A stretch of 12,723 bases of DNA. It comes from Opitutales bacterium. Lineage in GTDB: Bacteria > Verrucomicrobiota > Verrucomicrobiia > Opitutales > Oceanipulchritudinaceae. A program made the translations under genes and the position numbers. The stretch is from assembly GCA_007123395.1 (NCBI GenBank), contig SKLD01000011.1, positions 1 to 12,723 of the forward strand. Direction: 5' to 3'. Below, in pieces: positions 7,653 through 12,723 of the stretch (its first letter is position 1; each line of letters starts with the position of its first letter). Below the pieces are notes generated by a model. It saw only the letters and a program-made list of their open reading frames with translations. It did no database searches and was not told the origin of the DNA.

Positions 7653-10600
7653 AAAACATTCCAACATCTTCTTCGTGCCTCCGGATTCGCCGCCCTTGGG
7701 CTCCTCCTCGTGGCGGCATCCGCCACCGCCCAAGAGCACCTCGAGGGCCTGTGCGCCCGCGTGAAAATCGAGATCGAGCAGGAGCTTGCCCTCGAGCGTA
7801 TCGGCTTTGAAGCCACTCTCGAAGTGACGAACAACGACGGGGAGGACCCCCTCACGGAGTTTTCCGCGCGATTGTTCTTCATGGATCCCAGCAAGGATCC
7901 CCTTGATCCCGAGCATGACGCCACCTCTCTCTTTTTCGTGCAGCCGCCGACTTTGGAGAACATCAACCGTATCGACGGGAACGGTGTCATCGGCCCCACG
8001 AAGAAGGCAGTGGTGCGCTGGTTCATCATTCCCAAGATCGACGCCGGCGGAACCGATCCACGCGGCAAACAATACCTTGTTAGCTGCGAACTATCGGCCA
8101 ATATCCGCGGCACATCGGTGCCGGATGAGGCACTCCTCGTCATGCCCGAGACAATCACGGTGGTTCCCGACGCCCAATTGGATATTGTGTACTTCCAGCC
8201 GCAGTACGTGACGGCGAACGATCCCTTCACTCCGGAGATCGAGTCGCCCGTTCCGTTTACCCTCGGTGTGCTCGTGCGCAACCGTGGATACGGCCCGGCG
8301 AACCGTTTGACCATCAGCTCGCAGCAACCCCGTATTGTTGAAAACATCCAGGGCCTTCTTCTTGTCGCCCGCCTCCTCGGGGTACGCGTGATGGACGAAC
8401 CGCTCGACGAAACCTCCCTCACCGTCGATCTCGGCGACATTCCGCCGGGCGGCACGCGCAAGGGAGCATGGGACATGATCACCTCACTGAGTGGGATCTT
8501 CACCGATTTCAAGGCCTCCTACCGGCACGCGCCTGAGCTGGGGGGCGAGGAAACCTCTGTCATCACCTCCATCGCCGCCCATTTCATCACCGGCGAGGTC
8601 CTCAACGATGAACCGGGGCGCGACAACATTCTCGATTTTCTCGCGGACACAAACCGAGACGGCATGCCCGACACGCTTTTTGAGAGCGAGGGGCAGGAGT
8701 TGCCCGTGAATCTCATCGAGGAAGTGAACCCTTTCCCGCTGAGCGGAAACGTCATGCTCGTCGACATCGAGGCCACAGTGGAGGGATGGGGGTACTTCCG
8801 TATCGACGATCCCACTGAAGGCCGCCTCGTGTTGCGCGAGGTCGTGCGCGATGACGGTCGTATCCTGCACCCGCGCAACGCATGGCTGGAGGAACGTTAC
8901 ACGCCGGGTCGGCCCCGGCGCGACTACTACCTGCATGTGTTTGATCGCGTGGAACTGGGCCCTTACCAATACACGGTCACCTACGAGCCACCGCCGGTGG
9001 ATACCACTCCTCCCGTCACGCGACTGCGCTTCAGCGGCGAGGTGAACGAAGCCGACGGGATCTTTTACGTGACCCCGGAAACACAGATGTTTTTCACGGC
9101 TGAGGACGAGAGCCCTGTGAGCATGTTTTATAAACTGGACGACGGCGACTTCCGTCCCGCCCTGCCGTTTACTTTGCGCGATCCCGGTGTGTATTTGCTG
9201 ACCTACTATTCCGAGGATGCCGCCGGCAACATCGAGGAGCCGAAAACCGCGACGCTTGCCCTGCCCGCCGAAGGTCCGCTATTCGAGGACGTGAATCTCG
9301 TCAGCGACGGGCTCTTCCTCCGCGGCGAAACCCTATCCGTCCGTTCCGGCGAGGTGTCCTTGCAAACGCAGGTCGCCGCCAGTCCCATGCCGGTGGAGGC
9401 GACGGTTTCCGTCTTCAAGGGAACGCGGGCTTTCCCCGTTCTCGGAGGCGTGCCGCCGTCGCCAACCTCACAAACGGGTGCCACCATCACGGTCGGGGGA
9501 GACCAAGTCGACCACTACCGCTACCGTTTGGGTGGCGGCGCGTGGAGCGCGGAGCGTCCCGTTCATGAGAGCCTCGTGCTCGACGGACTCTCGGGCACCG
9601 TTTCTCTGCACGTGCAGGGGCGCCCGGAGATGGGCGCGTATCCTCCGGAAGAGGAGGGCGTTTCCGCTGTATGGGTCGTCTCACCCGGAGCACCGGCGTG
9701 GACCCTGAGCGGCGCGCCCACGCATCCTTCGCGGGACACCGCCGTGGCCTTCACCGTCGAGAGGGACGAAGCTGATCTTTATCGTTGGCGCCTTGATGAA
9801 TCATACTTGCGCGCGGAGGAGCCGTTGACCACGCCCGTCGTCATCGACCGGGTGGAAACGGGCGCGCGAGGCGTGTCGTTCATCGGTCGCGTCGGCGGCG
9901 TTTGGGAGGAAAACGAGACCGCCTCGACATATTCGTGGACAGTCGATCCGGGATATGGGTCTGATTTCTCCGGACTTTCGCTTGTCCTCGCGGAAACCTT
10001 CGCCGACGTCGGTGGAACGACCTTTACGTTCAACTGGGACGGTCGCGATGCGGGTGGCCGGTTGCAGTCGCCGGGTTGGTATACCGTCTTCGTGGAGCTG
10101 AGCGACCCGCTCGGGAACCGCGTCTTCCGTTCCCACATCGTGAACATCAGCGACCTCGCGGGAGAGCAGCGCACACTCGTGGCCGCCGCGGGCAGCCCGC
10201 GCAACCCGCACGGGCGCGGCACGCGGGCGGTTTGGCAGCAGCGGGTGGACGGTGCCGCATGGCACATCCATGCGCTCGATATGGATGCGCCGGGAGGCAC
10301 GCCGCTTGTTCTCACCTCCGGCAACCTTAGCCAAGAGAACCCGCGCACGGACGGTCGCTATGTCGTCTGGCAGGCGCGCCGAGCCGACGGAACATGGGAT
10401 ATCCGCATGGCCGACCTTGAGGACCCTGCCGCCATCACGGACATCACGCAGACGCCGGGGCGGAATGAGGTCAATCCCGCCGTGTCATGGCCATGGGTTG
10501 TCTACCAAGTGCGTTCGATCAATGAGCCCGGCGCGCCGTGGCAGTTGGAAGCGTTCAACATTGTCACCGGTGAGCGCGATTTGGTCTATCCTGGACAGGA

Positions 10601-11615
10601 TGATCAGGTGAATCCGGCCGTCGACGCCGGGCGCGTCGCTTGGCGCGACTTGCGCGATCCCGGCAATGGCGAGATTTATGTGCAAAATCTGGAGACAGGG
10701 GAGACCATGCGTCTCACGAACGACCTGTTTGGACAGTTTTTCCCGGATATCCGCGGCGACTGGGTGGTCTGGCAGGACAACCGGGAGGGGCAGGTGGAAA
10801 TCTTTGCATACAACCTCCACGAGGGCAGGGAAGTGCGTCTCACGGACGGCGTGGGCAACAAGGCCCGACCCTTTATCGAAGGGAACTGGGTGCTTTACGA
10901 GGAAGACAGTTTCGCATTCGAGACGAATAATCTTCACCTCCTCGATATTGAATCGCGCCGCAGCGTTCCCCTTACCTACGATCCCGCGAATAAATCACGC
11001 GCCGCGCTTGTCGCCGGACAAGTGCTTTGGCAGGAGGGGACGGGTGAGCCGTTCGCTTTGCGAATCGCCGCGCTTCCGGCCCTGCAGGCGGTCTTCCATC
11101 GCAGCAATGCCGTCGCGATCACCGCGGAACTCGCGGCTCAATACGGTGATGCCCACAGCCTCCTTGCGGAGTGGAACGCACTCGCCGCCGTGCAGGCGGT
11201 CCGGCGCTACTCCGCCTTTCTTCCCCAACCGGTCGCGGAGGAAGCCGTCTGGAGCGGAGGGCAGCCCACGGGAGATAATTTCGCCCTCGAAGCGGGCGGG
11301 TTCCTATGGGTGGAATTTCCGGAAATCGCCGTTCTTGATCTCGGCGAACGCTCGCCAGTGGCACTCGATTTGCAGGCCGGGTTGAATGTTTTCAGCTACA
11401 GCGGCTTCCCCTTGGATTACACGGCTTACCGCATGGCAGCGGATCTTGGGATCGACCGCACCGTCGCCATCAGGCTCCTCGATGCGTCCACAGGTCTCTG
11501 GCGCAGCGTTGAAGTCGACGGCACCGGTGACCTCCTTGGTCCGAACTTTATCGTGCCGCCGGTGGCCGTTGTGCTGATCGAGTTGCGCGAGCCCGTTATG
11601 GGATGGGTTCCATGA
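7650..11615 (+). CDS. Exported adhesin-like protein with OmpL47, FlgD-Ig and seven-repeat beta-propeller domains
   Basis: A 1321-residue protein. Residues 1-28 are a typical Sec signal peptide (basic start, Leu/Ala-rich core, ATA-Q cleavage site). Two CARDB/Ig-like modules follow (about 30-330), including PFTLGVLVRNRGYGPANRL and GAWDMITSLSGIF. Next is a block with DTNRDGMPDTLFES and a beta module to about 448. An OmpL47-like domain (451-540; TTPPVTRL, FYKLDDGDFRP, SEDAAGNIEEP) precedes two tandem repeats of 88 residues (DHYRYRL at 9510, DLYRWRL at 9774) and a FlgD-Ig-like domain (about 785-838; FNWDGRDAGG). Seven TolB/propeller-type repeats with V-W/Y-Q motifs follow at about 10200-11080. The last 175 residues are a beta-rich domain I do not recognise. 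It starts 17 bases after the giant protein and is likely its operon partner. Family names rest on motifs; binding partners and function are unknown. Confidence 0.9.
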   Translation: MKTFQHLLRASGFAALGLLLVAASATAQEHLEGLCARVKIEIEQELALERIGFEATLEVTNNDGEDPLTEFSARLFFMDPSKDPLDPEHDATSLFFVQPPTLENINRIDGNGVIGPTKKAVVRWFIIPKIDAGGTDPRGKQYLVSCELSANIRGTSVPDEALLVMPETITVVPDAQLDIVYFQPQYVTANDPFTPEIESPVPFTLGVLVRNRGYGPANRLTISSQQPRIVENIQGLLLVARLLGVRVMDEPLDETSLTVDLGDIPPGGTRKGAWDMITSLSGIFTDFKASYRHAPELGGEETSVITSIAAHFITGEVLNDEPGRDNILDFLADTNRDGMPDTLFESEGQELPVNLIEEVNPFPLSGNVMLVDIEATVEGWGYFRIDDPTEGRLVLREVVRDDGRILHPRNAWLEERYTPGRPRRDYYLHVFDRVELGPYQYTVTYEPPPVDTTPPVTRLRFSGEVNEADGIFYVTPETQMFFTAEDESPVSMFYKLDDGDFRPALPFTLRDPGVYLLTYYSEDAAGNIEEPKTATLALPAEGPLFEDVNLVSDGLFLRGETLSVRSGEVSLQTQVAASPMPVEATVSVFKGTRAFPVLGGVPPSPTSQTGATITVGGDQVDHYRYRLGGGAWSAERPVHESLVLDGLSGTVSLHVQGRPEMGAYPPEEEGVSAVWVVSPGAPAWTLSGAPTHPSRDTAVAFTVERDEADLYRWRLDESYLRAEEPLTTPVVIDRVETGARGVSFIGRVGGVWEENETASTYSWTVDPGYGSDFSGLSLVLAETFADVGGTTFTFNWDGRDAGGRLQSPGWYTVFVELSDPLGNRVFRSHIVNISDLAGEQRTLVAAAGSPRNPHGRGTRAVWQQRVDGAAWHIHALDMDAPGGTPLVLTSGNLSQENPRTDGRYVVWQARRADGTWDIRMADLEDPAAITDITQTPGRNEVNPAVSWPWVVYQVRSINEPGAPWQLEAFNIVTGERDLVYPGQDDQVNPAVDAGRVAWRDLRDPGNGEIYVQNLETGETMRLTNDLFGQFFPDIRGDWVVWQDNREGQVEIFAYNLHEGREVRLTDGVGNKARPFIEGNWVLYEEDSFAFETNNLHLLDIESRRSVPLTYDPANKSRAALVAGQVLWQEGTGEPFALRIAALPALQAVFHRSNAVAITAELAAQYGDAHSLLAEWNALAAVQAVRRYSAFLPQPVAEEAVWSGGQPTGDNFALEAGGFLWVEFPEIAVLDLGERSPVALDLQAGLNVFSYSGFPLDYTAYRMAADLGIDRTVAIRLLDASTGLWRSVEVDGTGDLLGPNFIVPPVAVVLIELREPVMGWVP
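9480..9960 (+). repeat. Two tandem 88-residue beta-sandwich repeats
   Basis: The motifs DHYRYRL (from 9510) and DLYRWRL (from 9774) are 264 bases apart, i.e. 88 residues. Each is followed by a W/Y-S/R-A-E-E/R-P segment, a hydrophobic strand, and a closing V-W/T-V-x-P strand. The unit is common in bacterial surface proteins as an Ig-like fold built on a 'Y-R-Y-R-L-D-G' strand. The repeats are diverged at DNA level, so this is a protein-level repeat only. Confidence 0.7.
10200..11088 (+). repeat. Seven-repeat beta-propeller (TolB-like)
   Basis: The key aromatic of the strand motif V-(W/Y)-(Q/R/E) falls at codons 10233, 10368, 10503, 10641, 10770, 10896 and 11028. Spacings are 45, 45, 46, 43, 42 and 44 residues. 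Each repeat then has an acidic turn and an I-x-x-x-(N/D)-(L/I)-x-(T/E)-G-like strand, several followed by RLT (e.g. EIYVQNLETGETMRLT). Seven regular repeats are what a closed seven-bladed propeller needs. The likely use is ligand or protein binding. Confidence 0.8.
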
Positions 11616-11647
11616 TAACGAAAATGAAAAACAGAATAAAATCATGA
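11612..11647 (+). other. 11-codon bridging mini-ORF, stop-start junction 2
   Basis: The stop of the propeller gene (TGA 11613-11615) sits in CCATGA, so an ATG at 11612 overlaps it. That ATG opens the frame MITKMKNRIKS, whose TGA (11645-11647) overlaps the ATG of the next gene at 11644 as ATGA. Ribosomes could therefore pass from gene to gene by two stop-start steps. The stretch is strikingly AT-rich compared with its surroundings and has no Shine-Dalgarno sequence before 11644. Whether the peptide is made is unknown; ATGAAA starts always contain ATGA, so the second overlap needs only the right frame. Confidence 0.4.
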
Positions 11648-12489
11648 AAGCATTTTTACGCACAACATTGTTTGTTCCCATGGCGTGTTTTGTGTCGCTC
11701 GGCCTCAACGCTCCGGTTGTTGCCGCCGACCCGGTGTCGCCCGCCGCCCTGAAGGCCATGTTGGGCGCGGACTCCCCGCCGCTCGTGGTCGATGTCCGAC
11801 ACGCCCAGCGCTACCAGCAGGGATCGATACCCGGAGCGATCAATATCCCCGCTTCGTTCCTCGCCACCCGGTCTTTTCCGACCGGGCGGGATCTCGTGCT
11901 CTTCGACGATGGATTCGGCACCGGCGAGGCGCGGAGCGGGGCGGGCGCTTTGTCCGCCCGCCTCGGCCGGCCGGTGTATTGGCTCGAAGGCGGGTTCGCG
12001 GCGTGGATGGAAGAGGGCGGGGCGCATACCGCCGCTTCCGGTATGCGACCGGAAGCCCTTCCCCGGTTGACTTACCGGCAGTTGAGCGAAGCCGATCTCT
12101 CCGGCGCGGTGCTCTTCGATCTGCGTGATTCGGAAGAGCCCGAACCGGGAACGATGGCACCCGCCGGCGCGGTCGACGACGAAGTGGCCGCGTTTGCCCG
12201 CGGCCGCGGTGTGCCGCTGATGAGAGGAAGCCCTCTCAATGTTTTGCAAAGTCCGCGCAGCGCCTCCGGAACGCTCGCCCCGGCGGCGTCCCGGCCGCTC
12301 GTCGTGCTCATCGACGACAACGATGGCAAGGCCGAGGAAATGGCGCGCAAACTCCGCGCCAACGGGCTTCACCGCGTTGTCATCCTCACCGGCGGAGCGG
12401 AGATTATTCGCCATGAGGGCCGGTCCGGGACGGTCCGCCGATCCACCGGAATTCGGATGGAAATGGGCCCGGAAGACGAACGGCCATGA
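11644..12489 (+). CDS. Exported tandem rhodanese-fold protein lacking catalytic cysteines
   Basis: A 281-residue protein with a signal peptide (1 to about 28, ending PVVAADP). Rhodanese repeat 1 (about 31-125) has the structural motif LVVDVRHAQRYQQGSIPGA and the closing strand VYWLEGGFAAWMEEGG. Repeat 2 (about 140-260) has LFDLRDSEEPEPG and VVILTGGAEIIRHEG. In active rhodaneses the loop after the central strand carries the catalytic Cys. Here the matching positions are Asp88 (LVLFDDGFGTG) and Asp224 (VVLIDDNDGKA). The only cysteine of the protein is in the signal peptide, so sulfur transfer through a persulfide is not possible. The fold is probably kept for binding or structure in the periplasm. 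It begins 28 bases after the propeller gene and is probably co-transcribed. ATG 11644 is chosen because it starts the signal peptide. The fold call is confident; the role is unknown. Confidence 0.88.
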   Translation: MKAFLRTTLFVPMACFVSLGLNAPVVAADPVSPAALKAMLGADSPPLVVDVRHAQRYQQGSIPGAINIPASFLATRSFPTGRDLVLFDDGFGTGEARSGAGALSARLGRPVYWLEGGFAAWMEEGGAHTAASGMRPEALPRLTYRQLSEADLSGAVLFDLRDSEEPEPGTMAPAGAVDDEVAAFARGRGVPLMRGSPLNVLQSPRSASGTLAPAASRPLVVLIDDNDGKAEEMARKLRANGLHRVVILTGGAEIIRHEGRSGTVRRSTGIRMEMGPEDERP

Positions 12490-12512
12490 TCTTTAACCCC
12501 ATTCAGGCATGA
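12486..12512 (+). other. 8-codon bridging mini-ORF, stop-start junction 3
   Basis: The stop of the rhodanese-like gene (TGA 12487-12489) again lies in CCATGA. The overlapping ATG at 12486 opens the frame MIFNPIQA, ending at TGA 12510-12512, which overlaps the next start ATG at 12509. Only a weak AGG (12505-12507) precedes that start, too close for a normal ribosome binding site. This repeats the arrangement seen at junction 2. Translation of the short peptide is not shown. Confidence 0.4.
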
Positions 12513-12723
12513 AAATGAATTCCTTTTCCAAACGTTTCTTCACGGGGGCGGTCGTCGCTGCGGGTTTTTTCGCGGCCTTGCCGCTGCGGGGCGCGGAGGT
12601 GCTGCGCGCCGAAGCGGGCAACGTGGGGCCCTCCACCTTCTCTTTGCTCTATGAGCTATCGGAGGGTGCCGAAGTGGATCTCCGCTTCTTCGACGCGCCT
12701 GAGGGCGGAAGCGAAATCACCGA
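12509..12723 (+). CDS. Exported protein, N-terminal fragment (3' partial)
   Basis: Seventy-one codons are visible before the window ends. The start ATG at 12509 gives MKMNSFSKRFFTGAVVAAG, a basic N-terminus and a hydrophobic core ending near PLRGAE, which is a Sec signal peptide with cleavage near residue 29. The in-frame ATG at 12515 is an alternative start. The mature start (FSLLYELSEGAEVDLRFFDA) has the alternating pattern of a first FN3-like strand pair, resembling secreted proteins with 'FSVVW...SEP...VFAD' openings as I remember them. It lies 19 bases after the rhodanese-like gene on the same strand, so it is a fourth exported member of the cluster. Function cannot be judged from the fragment. 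Confidence 0.8.
   Translation, partial: MKMNSFSKRFFTGAVVAAGFFAALPLRGAEVLRAEAGNVGPSTFSLLYELSEGAEVDLRFFDAPEGGSEIT

Noticed and set aside
7160..7810. +2 frame of 216 codons across the end of the giant gene, considered as a frameshifted toxin tail after the Hint domain
   Set aside because: The product is Arg/Pro/Ser-rich and resembles no toxin or immunity protein. The Hint domain reads through cleanly in the main frame to its last block, so no frameshift is needed.
7490..8512. 340-codon - strand frame spanning the junction between the first two genes
   Set aside because: Ser/Arg-rich composition with no domain; it runs across the end of a Hint domain and a signal peptide that are clearly coding on the + strand.
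8646..8672. DTNRDGMPD as an EF-hand or dockerin-type calcium loop
   Set aside because: It is a single copy with no partner loop or flanking helix pattern, and the following TLFES looks like part of a larger conserved module. Calcium binding remains possible but unsupported.
11616..11643. AT-rich spacer as a promoter or terminator
   Set aside because: There is no inverted repeat, and the 28 bases are too short to hold a -35/-10 pair apart from the adjoining coding sequence. It fits better as an unstructured translation start region.
11680..11691. Cys in the signal peptide of the rhodanese-like protein as a lipobox
   Set aside because: Residues before it are V-P-M-A rather than the L-[AS]-[GA] pattern, and the hydrophobic core continues after the Cys to a normal signal peptidase I site.

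Overview
The window is coding-dense, high-GC DNA (about 60% by eye), with every supported gene on the + strand. It reads as the middle of one operon for very large exported proteins. The left gene is cut by the window start and the right gene by the window end. No RNA gene, mobile element, CRISPR array, internal promoter or terminator is visible. The organism is probably a Gram-negative environmental bacterium. Giant Ig/FN3-type secreted proteins, Sec signal peptides and starts lacking Shine-Dalgarno sequences would fit Verrucomicrobiota or a related phylum, but this is a low-confidence guess.

Layout: (1) 1-7632 is the last 2543 residues of a giant surface protein. It is a string of Ig-like and FN3-like domains, one right-handed parallel beta-helix, more Ig/CARDB/carboxypeptidase-regulatory-like modules, a Gly-rich and hydrophobic stretch, and a C-terminal Hint (Hedgehog/intein) domain. 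The Hint domain keeps its N-side catalytic residues and has lost its C-side ones. (2) 7650-11615 is a 1321-residue exported protein. It has adhesin-type beta modules, an OmpL47-like domain, two 88-residue repeats, a FlgD-Ig-like domain and seven regular beta-propeller repeats. (3) 11644-12489 is an exported tandem rhodanese-fold protein with no cysteine in the mature chain, so it is catalytically dead as a sulfurtransferase. (4) 12509 to the end is the start of another exported protein, possibly beginning with an FN3-like domain.

The genes are separated by 17, 28 and 19 bases and are probably co-expressed. All three complete gene ends are Pro-CCA-TGA, with the stop embedded in CCATGA, so an ATG overlaps each stop. 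At the first junction that ATG is in frame with the next gene. At the other two it opens an 11- or 8-codon mini-ORF whose own stop overlaps the next start. None of the starts has a clear ribosome binding site. The working model is a secreted surface complex: the giant protein is the scaffold and perhaps self-processes through its Hint domain, the propeller protein is a partner, and the rhodanese-like protein is a non-enzymatic periplasmic component. This functional link is inferred from gene order only.
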